The notes beneath the pieces were generated by a model that was given only the letters and a program-made list of their open reading frames with translations, did not search any database and was not told the DNA's origin. A stretch of 64,000 bases of DNA from Margaritifera margaritifera (Eukaryota > Mollusca > Bivalvia > Unionida > Margaritiferidae), in the NCBI GenBank assembly GCA_029931535.1, contig JAQPZY010001621.1:4564001-4628000 (forward strand). Reading direction: 5' to 3'. Shown here in pieces: positions 13,501 to 26,381 of the stretch. The position numbers and the translations under genes were made by a program. How positions within the stretch are numbered: position 1 is the first letter of the stretch; every line of letters begins with the position of its first letter.

Positions 13501-16500
13501 GAGGTATTTTTTCTATTTAAATACAATCAAGAGCTATTTTTTCTATTTAAATACAATCAAGAGCTTTTTTTTTATTTAAATACAATCAGGAGCTATTTTT
13601 TTTTTATTTAAATACAATCAAGAGCTATTTTTTTTATTTAAATACAATCAAGAGCTATTTTGTTATTTAAATACAATCAAGAGCTATTTTTTTATTTAAA
13701 TACAATCAAGAGCTATTTTTTCTATTTAAATACAATCAAGAGCTATTTTTTTTATTTAAATACAATCAAGAGCTATTTTTTTATTTAAATACAATCAAGA
13801 GCTATTTTTTTATTTAAATACAATCAAGAGCTATTTTTTTCTTCTATTAAAATACAATCAAGAGCTATTTTTTCTATTTAAATACAATCAAGAGCTATTT
13901 TTTTTTTCTATTTAAATACAATCAAGAGCTATTTTTTTCTATTTAAATACAATCAAGAGCTATTTTTTTTTCTATTTAAATACAATCAAGAGCTATTTTT
14001 TTTTATTTAAATACAATCAAGAGCTATTTTTTTTTCTATTTAAATACAATCAAGAGCTATTTTTTTTTATTTAAATACAATCAAGAGCTATTTTTTTTTC
14101 TATTTAAATACAATCAAGAGCTATTTTTTTCTATTTAAATACAATCAAGAGCTATTTTTTTTTCTATTTAAATACAATCAAGAGCTATTTTTTTTATTTA
14201 AATACAATCAAGAGCTATTTTTTTTATTTAAATACAATCAAGAGCTATTTTTTTTATTTAAATACAATCAAGAGCTATTTTTTCTATTTAAATACAATCA
14301 AGAGCTATTTTTTTTCTATTTAAATACAATCAAGAGCTATTTTTTTTCTATTTAAATACAATCAAGAGCTATTTTTTTTCTATTTAAATACAATCAAGAG
14401 CTATTTTTTTTCTATTTAAATACAACCAAGAGCTATTTTTTTTCTATTTAAATACAACCAAGAGCTATTTTTTTTCTATTTAAATACAATCAAGAGCTAT
14501 TTTTTTTTATTTAAATACAATCAAGAGCTATTTTTTTTCTATTTAAATACAATCAAGAGCTATTTTTTTTCTATTTAAATACAATCAAGAGCTATTTTTT
14601 TTCTATTTAAATACAATCAAGAGCTATTTTTTTTCTATTTAAATACAACCAAGAGCTATTTTTTTTTCTATTTAAATACAATCAAGAGCTATTTTTTTTC
14701 TATTTAAATACAACCAAGAGCTATTTTTTTTTCTATTTAAATACAATCAAGAGCTATTTTTTTCTATTTAAATACAACCAAGAGCTATTTTTTTTCTATT
14801 TAAATACAACCAAGAGCTATTTTTTCTATTTAAATACAATCAAGAGCTATTTTTTTTTCTATTTAAATACAATCAGGAGTTATTTTTTTATTATTTAAAT
14901 ACAATCAAGAGCTATTTTTTTATTTAAATAAAATCAGGAGCTATTTTTTTTTTATTTAAATACAATCAAGAGCTTTTTTTTTATTTAAATACAATCAAGA
15001 GCTATTTTTTTATTTAAATAGAATCAAGAGCTATTTTTTTCTATTTAAATACAACCAAGAGCTATTTTTTTTCTATTTAAATACAATCAAGAGCTATTTT
15101 TTTATTTAAATACAATCAAGAGCTATTTTTTTCTATTTAAATACAACCAAGAGCTATTTTTTTTCTATTTAAATACAACCAAGAGCTATTTTTTCTATTT
15201 AAATACAATCAAGAGCTATTTTTTTTTCTATTTAAATACAATCAAGAGCTATTTTTTTTTTATTTAAATACAATCAAGAGCTATTTTTTCTATTTAAATA
15301 CAATCAGGAGCTATTTTTTTTCTATTTAAATACAATCAAGAGCTATTTTTTTTCTATTTAAATACAATCAAGAGCTATTTTTTCTATTTAAATACAATCA
15401 AGAGCTATTTTTTTCTTCTATTAAAATACAATCAAGAGCTATTTTTTCTATTTAAATACAATCAAGAGCTATTTTTTTTTCTATTTAAATACAATCAAGA
15501 GCTATTTTTTTCTATTTAAATACAATCAAGAGCTATTTTTTTTTTCTATTTAAATACAATCAAGAGCTATTTTTTTTTATTTAAATACAATCAAGAGCTA
15601 TTTTTTTATTTAAATACAATCAAGAGCTATTTTTTCTATTTAAATACAATCAAGAGCTATTTTTTTTTCTATTTAAATACAATCAAGAGCTATTTTTTTC
15701 TATTTAAATACAATCAAGAGCTATTTTTTTTTCTATTTAAATACAATCAAGAGCTATTTTTTTTATTTAAATACAATCAAGAGCTATTTATTTTATTTAA
15801 ATACAATCAAGAGCTATTTTTTCTATTTAAATACAATCAAGAGCTATTTTTTCTATTTAAATACAATCAAGAGCTATTTTTTTTTCTATTTAAATACAAT
15901 CAAGAGCTATTTTTTTCTATTTAAATACAATCAAGAGCTATTTTTTTTTCTATTTAAATACAATCAAGAGCTATTTTTTTTATTTAAATACAATCAAGAG
16001 CTATTTATTTTATTTAAATACAATCAAGAGCTATTTTTTCTATTTAAATACAATCAAGAGCTATTTTTTTCTTCTATTAAAATACAATCAAGAGCTATTT
16101 TTTCTATTTAAATACAATCAAGAGCTATTTTTTTTTCTATTTAAATACAATCAAGAGCTATTTTTTTCTATTTAAATACAATCAAGAGCTATTTTTTTTT
16201 CTATTTAAATACAATCAAGAGCTATTTTTTTTATTTAAATACAATCAAGAGCTATTTTTTCTATTTAAATACAATCAAGAGCTATTTTTTTATTTAAATA
16301 CAATCAAGAGCTATTTTTTCTATTTAAATACAATCAAGAGCTATTTTTTCTATTTAAATACAATCAAGAGCTATTTTTTCTATTTAAATACAATCAAGAG
16401 CTATTTTTTCTATTTAAATACAATCAAGAGCTATTTTTTCTATTTAAATACAATCAAGAGCTATTTTTTTTCTATTTAAATACAATCAAGAGCTATTTTT

Positions 16501-18436
16501 TTTCTATTTAAATACAATCAAGAGCTATTTTTTCTATTTAAGTACAATCAAGAGCTATTTTTTTTCTATTTAAATACAATCAAGAGCTATTTTTTTTTAT
16601 TTAAATACAATCAAGAGCTATTTTTTTTCTATTTAAATACAATCAAGAGCTATTTTTTTTCTTTTTAAATACAATCAAGAGCTATTTTTTTTCTATTTAA
16701 ATACAACCAAGAGCTATTTTTTTTTCTATTTAAATACAATCAAGAGCTATTTTTTCTATTTAAATACAACCAAGAGCTATTTTTTCTATTTAAATACAAT
16801 CAAGAGCTATTTTTTTTTTATATTTAAATACAATCAAGAGCTATTTTTTTATTATTTAAATACAATCAAGAGCTATTTTTCTATTTAAATAAAATCAGGA
16901 GCTATTTTTTTTTTATTTAAATACAATCAAGAGCTATTTTTTTCTTCTATTAAAATACAATCAAGAGGTATTTTTTCTATTTAAATACAATCAAGAGCTA
17001 TTTTTTTTTCTATTTAAATACAATCAAGAGCTATTTTTTTCTATTTAAATACAATCAAGAGCTATTTTTTTTTCTATTTAAATACAATCAAGAGCTATTT
17101 TTTTTTCTATTTAAATACAATCAAGAGCTATTTTTTTCTATTTAAATACAATCAAGAGCTATTTTTTTTTCTATTTAAATACAATCAAGAGCTATTTTTT
17201 TCTATTTAAATACAATCAAGAGCTATTTTTTTTTCTATTTAAATACAATCAAGAGCTATTTTTTTTTCTATTTAAATACAATCAAGAGCTATTTTTTTCT
17301 ATTTAAATACAATCAAGAGCTATTTTTTTTCTATTTAAATACAATCAAGAGCTATTTTTTTTAATTTAAATACAATCAAGAGCTATTTTTTTATTTAAAT
17401 ACAATCAAGAGCTATTTTTTCTATTTAAATACAATCAAGAGCTATTTTTTTATTTAAATACAATCAAGAGCTATTTTTTTATTTAAATACAATCAAGAGC
17501 TATTTTTTCTATTTAAATACAATCAAGAGCTATTTTTTTTTCTATTTAAATACAATCAAGAGCTATTTTTTTCTATTTAAATACAATCAAGAGCTATTTT
17601 TCTATTTAAATACAATCAAGAGGTATTTTTTCTATTTAAATACAATCAAGAGCTATTTTTTCTATTTAAATACAATCAAGAGCTATTTTTCTATTTAAAT
17701 ACAATCAAGAGCTATTTTTTTTAATTTAAATACAATCAAGAGCTATTTTTTTATTTAAATACAATCAAGAGCTATTTTTTCTATTTAAATACAATCAAGA
17801 GCTATTTTTTTATTTAAATACAATCAAGAGCTATTTTTCTATTTAAATACAATCAAGAGCTATTTTTCTATTTAAATACAATCAAGAGCTATTTTTTTAT
17901 TTAAATACAATCAAGAGCTATTTTTTCTATTTAAATACAATCAAGAGCTATTTTTTTTTCTATTTAAATACAATCAAGAGCTATTTTTTTCTATTTAAAT
18001 ACAATCAAGAGCTATTTTTCTATTTAAATACAATCAAGAGCTATTTTTTTCTATTTAAATACAATCAAGAGCTATTTTTTCTATTTAAATACAATCAAGA
18101 GCTATTTTTCTATTTAAATACAATCAAGAGCTATTTTTTTATTTAAATACAATCAAGAGCTATTTTTTCTATTTAAATACAATCAAGAGCTATTTTTTTT
18201 TCTATTTAAATACAATCAAGAGCTATTTTTTTCTATTTAAATACAATCAAGAGCTATTTTTTTTTCTATTTAAATACAATCAAGAGCTATTTTTTTTATT
18301 TAAATACAATCAAGAGCTATTTTTTTTCTATTTAAATACAATCAAGAGCTATTTTTTCTATTTAAGTACAATCAAGAGCTATTTTTTTTCTATTTAAATA
18401 CAATCAAGAGGTATTTTTTTTTTTATTTAAATACAA
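7515..18436. repeat. 10.9-kb AT-rich minisatellite, ~31-bp unit, roughly 350 copies
   Basis: A single uninterrupted head-to-tail array. The conserved core is atttaaatacaatcaagagct, followed by 'at' and a T run of about 5-10 bases, often ending in C before the next TATTTAAA. Unit length varies mostly through the T run (about 29-36 bp, mean near 31). Variant classes are clustered: 'caatcagg', 'caaccaag' (mainly 10.2-11.8 and 14.4-15.2 kb), 'ttttgttattt' (mainly 11.97-12.78 kb), 'aaataaaatc', and 'cttctattaaaatac' (about 13.84, 15.42, 16.07, 16.95 kb). There is no unique spacer, no inverted copy and no coding potential. The copy number is estimated from local unit density, not counted. Confidence 0.98.
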
Positions 18437-18439
18437 AGA

Positions 18440-18994
18440 AATGCGTTCAAGCAACTGTGGGGCATCAATATAACAGATATTGGGATTGTATCTCGACGCG
18501 TAACGATTTTTTTTATTTTCGCTTTTTTGAAAACTTCACCGAAAACGTGACATAGCATTTTCATTTACATCATTGTTAATATGTGACCTTCATTAGCTAG
18601 TAGGAATTCATAATTCCAATTGTTTTGAATGGACTGATTTTTCTGCCAAGTAATTGGCTTTTAACGGTCACGTGATACAGATCTGAATAGTTGTTGTTGT
18701 TGTTGATACACATTGTTAAATTCTGGGGACTGCTTTCGGTTCCCATTCGGTTTCCAATGTACTTTTCGGTCAAGCTTGGTATGTATCAACTCTTTATCCT
18801 CAAGCTCGTGGCTTCAGATCAAAGATCGAAAAACTTAGAATGCAACAGCAATGAATTATAAACATGTAAATGATATTTGCTCAATAAAAAATCATTGTAA
18901 CCCTCGTGACCTGTTGTGTTAATTCTGGTGGGGTTCTTCATCTTCCGTGGCTAAAGGTAGTTGATTCACTTTTTTCCACTTCCACGATGAACGA
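18440..18994. other. noncoding stretch without recognised features
   Basis: Unique sequence abutting the end of the large array; a short gttgttgttgttg run near 18691. Confidence 0.5.
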
Positions 18995-18995
18995 A

Positions 18996-19118
18996 GTGGA
19001 TTGACCACCTATGGCTACAAGTGGATTGACCACCTATGGCTACAAGTGGATTGACCACCTATGGCTACAAGTGGATTGACCACCTATGGCTACAAGTGGA
19101 TTGACCACCTATGGCTAG
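18996..19118. repeat. 25-bp minisatellite, 5 near-perfect copies
   Basis: The unit gtggattgaccacctatggc plus tacaa repeats at 18996, 19021, 19046, 19071 and 19096. The last copy diverges only at its end. Each unit contains the short palindrome-like ggattgaccacc. The perfect identity indicates recent amplification. Confidence 0.97.
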
Positions 19119-19119
19119 C

Positions 19120-19850
19120 GAAGACGGGGCTTTGTATTCTGGCTTCAGATCAAGAAGCTTATGAGAAAACTACATGCTACCTAACATTACATTTTTTTGT
19201 CGAAGGGGAAAGTTGGAATTATACGGATTAAATGATCTTGGTTGGTCATTTATCGGAGTGGACATATTGCCTAATCACCGACAAAGTTAACATAAACTCA
19301 TTCGGATTTTTTCTACTTTCTGTGTGATTAGGTAAAATTTGCACTTAGATAAATACCCAACCATGATTGTTTAATCCAATAATGGAATAACTCACTGTGA
19401 ATGCACGATTGAAGAATTTGGTGAAATTCATCCGTTTGAAGATGGACCGTACTTATTTAATTTTTACTAGCAACATTATGTCCTGAACATAAAAATGAGG
19501 ACGAGTATATTGGCGTTTTTAAACGTCTTTATTGAGTGCAAAGTATATAATAAATATATTCTTGAATTATAACCGAAAAAATAGTCGCGAGGTCTTATTG
19601 TTGTTTGACTCGCAATATAAGCCTCACTAAAATGTATAATTTGTCTTCCAATATGGCTGCCGATGACATCATCTGAATGGGTTTATAAGTAGCAAGGGAA
19701 TTGAAGAGCTTCGGTAACCTCAGCTAATACAGTGCTACCATGTAATTGTAATTTAACCACTGGAACAAGATAGTATTGACCGGACTGGAAAGCGTTTTCC
19801 GTCCTAAAACAAGTGCATCAATAAATTCTCACTGTTGAGGGCGTTTTCAA
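19120..19850. other. noncoding stretch without recognised features
   Basis: No supported gene, RNA or repeat. Confidence 0.5.
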
Positions 19851-19867
19851 TTTGATCCTCATCATAA

Positions 19868-20425
19868 AGAAGTTTGCACATCATATAATGAAAAATGCAC
19901 AGCATATAATAAAACATCCACATCACATAATGAAGTCCGCACAGCAAATAAAGTTTTTATTTCGCCACATCATAAGTAACAAATGTACATCTAATGATAA
20001 TGAATGTAAAACATATAATTAAAAATACACAGCGTATAATTAGAAATGCACATCATGTAATAAATAATGCATAGCATATAATAGCAAAAAGATATGATTT
20101 AATAAGAAATGCACAGAATATAGTAACAACATGTACATCATAAATTTAAAAGTGTACATCGTATAATAAAATATACACATCATATATTAAGTAATGCACG
20201 TCATATAATAAACTTACATATCATATAATAATACATATACATGATTTAGTTAAACGTAGACAGCATATAATACAAAATCCACATCATATACTACACAATG
20301 TACAGCATATAATACAAAATCCACATCATATACTACACAATGTACAGCACATACTACACAATGTACAGCATATACTACACAATGTACAGCATATACTAAT
20401 AAATGCACAACATAAGGAATGCATA
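19868..20425. repeat. degenerate tandem array of CACATCATATAATA-like units
   Basis: Words such as cacatcatataat, gcacagcatataata and acactacacaatgtacagca recur every 18-30 bp through about 550 bp, with many substitutions. The best preserved copies are at 20270-20400, where a 19-bp subunit (tactacacaatgtacagca) repeats nearly exactly. This is an old minisatellite with a younger end. Confidence 0.8.
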
Positions 20426-20429
20426 TAAT

Positions 20430-22055
20430 GTAGTTTCAACCTCATGTATTCAAAACAGACCAATTAAAACAGCTCAGGCGTTCAATGTGTCAAATTTGCC
20501 TATTAGACCGTCTATCATTCGCAATCAGCACTCAGAGGAACACCTGTCAATATGTGCCGAGCTCCTGGCTAGAGTGTCATAAAGCTCTGACACGTTATTG
20601 TGTATATCTCAGCTTCACTGGGTTATCAAGGTTCAAGCGATCCATTGCCTTCAGAGATATCGTGTCGGCTCCGTTAACGGTTTCGTACCTTATGTATCCA
20701 AGTAGTTATACATCACTTATTCTGAGTAGGAGCAGAATCTGAACTCGTGCTTGTGATACGGTTGCTTTACTTTATAATACGTCATTAGAAACACGAAGTG
20801 CTGTGAAAAATCCCGACAATGATACTAAATATTTAGATTCAGATATTGGTGGTTGTACTGTAAATAGCTTGGCATTAAAATGTATACAGGGTGGTATCTT
20901 ACAAAGGCTTATATAGCTAGGAATATTATTAGAATATTACTGTTGATTGACAGTTCTGTCAGACAGATCTATGAACTATTACAAATAACATACTTTTTTA
21001 AAATAATTGCCCTTAATTTGCTTTAACATCATCTACTTTTAATTTTCCGCTCAATTGATTTCTGTTCTCAATTTCGATGGCGACCAAAATATTAGGACTT
21101 TGCGATCTAAAATTTGAAATGGTCGCTAAAAGTTTCAAGTTGGTTGCCACTAAAACTAGAAAGGTATTTGGAGCACTTTACTTTAGCGCCTAAAAGAGAA
21201 CATGCCGCAAATATATTCAGTGACATGTAGGCAACTGTAGCAAGATCAGTAACCCAGAAAGTAATTAGGACTTCCTTGCTATATCTATGCAAATGCATAT
21301 AAAGCGACGTTTAAATGTATTTTTACCTCATTTAAGAAACATTATGTTATGTTAAAGATTATATAATATTTAATTGTTCTTCAGTATGAATTTGCTACCT
21401 ATCTGTCATACTATGTACACTGCGATTGACAGATTGAAAAACTAAAATATCAGGAATAATTGATGTGATAAGTTTCTATAAATTCTTTTTTGCAAATAGT
21501 GCATATACACGTTTTCTGTTTGCATCTTAAAATGCTTCGTATTCATCATATTCGAAAAACAATTTGTCATCTTTTTTAAATGATTTTTTTTTATCATATG
21601 CTACCTGCGTGTGGACGGAGATTTAAATAAAAAAAATATGGCGTGTTCTCCTTTTCCTTGTTCTTGCTCAGTCGAACGTACAAACCACTGAAATAAATGA
21701 AATAAATGATAGCGGTAGTCAAGCCTTTTTGGAAAGTTTATAATTGTTGCAATCTCATGTTTCTGGCACTCCATGTCGCGTACAGCCAGTTGTTAAGATC
21801 AGTGACCGCAGGCGACAAGCTAGTTCATTGGATCAGTGACCACAGATGAGTGCCCACCTAAAACTGGCATGTGAACAGTGTCCTTGAGAAAATCTTGCAC
21901 TGCATTGTAATTCTTGATGTTGCATTTGTGTCAATAGTTGTGTTGTAATACCAAAATGAAAACATGACATTATAGCCAGTAAATTCAGCATTTATAAATA
22001 AATACACAGACATACTCAGACAGACAGACTGACAGCGGAACGAAATGGACATAGA
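20430..22055. other. noncoding stretch without recognised features
   Basis: No supported gene. A short (CAGA)n-like tract lies at 22017-22035. Confidence 0.5.
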
Positions 22056-22059
22056 GACA

Positions 22060-23000
22060 AACATACAGATATAAACTGGTGCCGCTCGGACATCTAATGT
22101 GACAAGGACATCTTGAAAAAAAAATCTTGTTATCGCTACTCCTCCTGAATGGAAACTCATGTTGCCATGGGGTTTTCACTGCAAGACTTTTAATGTCTAG
22201 TTGGTTCTAAATAAAAATGGTGCCGCTCGAACATCCAATATGGCCATCACAGCGAATATCTTAAAAATCTTGTTATCGCCACCCCTTCTGAACTGAAAGT
22301 CATGTTGACATGGGGTTCACAAAACAAGACTTCTTACGATGTTTAGTTGGTCTTAAATGCAAATGGTGACGATCTAATATCCGATATGGTCATCATGGTA
22401 GCCATTTTGAAAATCTTGTTAACGCTACTCCTCCTAAACGAAAAGTCATATCGACATGGGGTTTTCACCAGAAGACCTCTTATCGTGTCTAGTGGGTTCT
22501 TAATGCAAATAGTACCCATCTAATCTCCAATATAGTTGCAAAAAGCAGCTATTTTGAAAATCTTATTATCGCTACTCCTAAATGGAAAGTCATATTGACA
22601 TGGAGTTTTCACCAGAAGACTTCTTATGGCGTCTAGTTGGTCCTGAATGAAAATAATGCCGATCTGATATCCAATATGGCCTCCGTGGCGGCCATCTTGA
22701 AATTCTTGTAATTGCTACTTCTCCTGAATTGATGGCCATGTCGACATGGGGTTTTCACCAGAAGACTTCTTATGATATTTAGTTGGTTCTAAATGAAAAT
22801 GGTCCCAATCTTATATCCATTATGGCTGCTACTACGGCCATCTTAAAAATCTTGTTATCGCTGCTCCTTCTGAACGAATGGCCATATTGGCATGGGGTTT
22901 TCAGCAGAAGACTTCTTATGATGTTTAGTTGGTCCTAAATGAACGATCTTATATCCAATATGGCCGCCACAGCGGCTAATTTGAAAGTCTTGTTATCGCT
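22060..23000. repeat. ~145-bp tandem repeat, ~6-7 diverged copies
   Basis: Each unit contains, in order, 'atggtgccgatc...atatccaatatgg', 'gccatcttgaaaatcttgtt', 'atcgctactcctcctgaa', 'catggggttttcaccagaag' and 'cttcttatgatgtttagttgg'. The gccgatc-type anchor appears near 22080, 22218, 22366, 22510, 22654, 22800 and 22940, giving a spacing of about 140-148 bp. Copies differ by many substitutions and small indels, so the array is old. Unit length is near nucleosome spacing but slightly short. No coding frame is conserved. Confidence 0.88.
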
Positions 23001-23170
23001 CAGAATATCAGAGATGGTTTCAACACATAGCAATTAAAAAGAAGAAACGGTTTTATCTTGCATACCTATAAATTATATTCTGGCTGTAGAGCATCAGTCC
23101 CTTCGAGGGACTCTTGTCAATTTACGCTTTTGTACTAAATTTAAAATATGCTAATTATGGGTTAGTAATC

Positions 23171-24640
<1,470 letters not shown>

Positions 24641-24644
24641 CTGT

Positions 24645-24800
24645 AGCGTACAAAGGGCGGGGTGGGGGCGGGGCGGCCGGACGGTTGCTCCGAGCGCCAG
24701 AGGTCTTGGGGCGCCACAACAGCTGATAAAAATTCGGGCTTCGTATTCTGGCCATTTGGGCCATCATCGTCGCCCCGGGCGCCATTGGGTCTTCATGAGA
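24645..24800. repeat. GC-rich fragment of unknown dispersed repeat
   Basis: An island of high GC (ggggcgg, cgccccgggcgcc) in AT-rich surroundings. Its composition resembles the MITEs at 4786 and 35417, but no matching termini or target duplication was found. It may be a truncated insertion. Confidence 0.3.
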
Positions 24801-24891
24801 ATAAGATAAATACATGTATTCACCTCGATCTTTTGTCTGTGATACAGACTTGTAACTGGTATACTGATTTTAGATCAAGATTTACTATTTA

Positions 24892-25250
24892 TGGATAGTC
24901 ATATAAGAATATTTTCACAAAACTGTAAGAGTTTAGCCAATAGTAAGAGAGGGAATGATGTTTTTCATTATGTAAGTGGAAAAAAAATAGAATATAAATC
25001 TGTCTACAAAAAATATTCATATATCTAAAGAACAAGAGTTAAATGTTAAAGCTGAATGTGAATTCGATTATATTTTCAGTTTGTATAAGAATAATAGTAG
25101 GGGTGGTAATTCTATTCAACAATAATTTTGATTATAAAAGAATGTAAATTGATAGAAAGGAGATAAAATGGGAAATTATTTGATAGTTGACCTGACAGTT
25201 CAAGGGAAGAGTAATTATAAATTAAATATGAAGAGAATGTTACAGGTAGG
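24892..25250 (+). pseudogene. LINE ORF2 apurinic-like endonuclease domain, fragment
   Basis: Beginning at atg 24891-24893 the plus strand reads a start typical of LINE endonucleases (residues SQNCKSLANSKRGND, giving the conserved Asn-rich first strand). After frame changes it reads on to VVILFNNNFDYK near 25108-25135 and to a decayed EIKWEII segment. The catalytic Asp/His residues of the C-terminal half cannot be found because that part is missing or scrambled. The assignment relies on the N-terminal motif and on the downstream RT in the same orientation. Confidence 0.65.
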
Positions 25251-25435
25251 GGCTATTAGAAGATGAATAATTCTTTATTAAGGATGAAGAGTATATTAAA
25301 ATAGTAAATGACAGAATATATGAAGTAAAGAAAACTTATATAATTGAAACAGGTGAAATTGATGTAAAAGACATTACATATAAGAAACTTAAAATTCAAT
25401 ATACATGATAGATTATTTTTAGAGACTGTATTACT

Positions 25436-25680
25436 TATAATTATAGGAAACACTATAAAATATGATTCATATAATTATAGGAAACACTATAAAATATGAT
25501 TCATATAATTATAGGAAACACTATAAAATTTGATTCATATAATTATAGGAAACACTATAAAATTTGATTCATATAATTATAGGAAACACTATAAAATTTG
25601 ATTCATATAATTATAGGAAACACTATAAAATTTGATTCATATAATTATAGGAAACACTATAAAATTTGATTCATATAAGA
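25436..25680. repeat. 34-bp minisatellite inside the LINE, 7 copies
   Basis: The unit ataattataggaaacactat plus aaaatttgattcat repeats at exact 34-bp steps (aggaaacac at 25445, 25479, 25513, 25547, 25581, 25615, 25649). Copies are nearly identical, with the first two carrying 'atatga' and the rest 'tttga'. The array lies within the LINE coding relic and is much younger than it. Confidence 0.97.
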
Positions 25681-25736
25681 ACACAAAGGAAAGTTTTGAA
25701 GAAAACGAACATGAAATGGACATTAAATGTTTGGAA

Positions 25737-25998
25737 AATCAATATATTAAGATTACAATAAATCAATATATTAAGATTACAATAAATCAATATATTAAGA
25801 TTACAATAAATCAATATATTAAGATTACAATAAATCAATATATTAAGATTACAATAAATCAATATATTAAGATTACAATAAATCAATATATTAAGATTAC
25901 AAATAAATCAATATATTAAGATTACAATAAATCAATATATTAAGATTACAATAAATCAATATATTAAGATTACAATAAATCAATATATTAAGATTACA
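25737..25998. repeat. 24-bp minisatellite inside the LINE, ~11 copies
   Basis: The unit tcaatatattaagattacaa plus taaa repeats at 24-bp steps, with one extra A near 25902. Because 24 bp is eight codons, the plus-strand frame stays open and encodes a periodic NQYIKITI octapeptide. That is a by-product of the repeat and not evidence for a functional protein. Confidence 0.97.
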
Positions 25999-26381
25999 AT
26001 AGCATAAGTAGCGAAAAAATACAAGACTTAAGGAATACAAAAGGAACAATTGCAATCAATGAGAAATAAGAAAATGCAAGGGGTGATGCTAACATCAAAA
26101 GCAAAATACTTGGATATAGGAGAAAAGTCAACAATACATTTTTTTAATTGAGAAAATACAAATTATACTAATAAAATCATATCAAAGTTGATAGGCGAAT
26201 TTGGAATTGAACATGCAGATACAAAATATATTTTAGAACAGCAACAACAACAACATCAATAAAACAATGATTATAACAATTTATATTATGAAACTAGTGT
26301 TTCGGAGGAGAGAGAACTTGAAGATGAATTAGGTCCAAATGAATGCAACCTTACTAATAATATGTCACAAATTTAGAAGGT

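Noticed and set aside
7515..18436. Could the repeat array be CRISPR-like (short repeats with regular spacing)?
   Set aside because: There are no unique spacers: the whole unit including the interval is repeated, with variation mainly in T-run length. The setting is clearly eukaryotic.
25632..25919. A 95-codon frame with octapeptide repeats as a real repeat protein.
   Set aside because: It is produced by a 24-bp minisatellite inside a dead LINE; no start context or conserved flanks.
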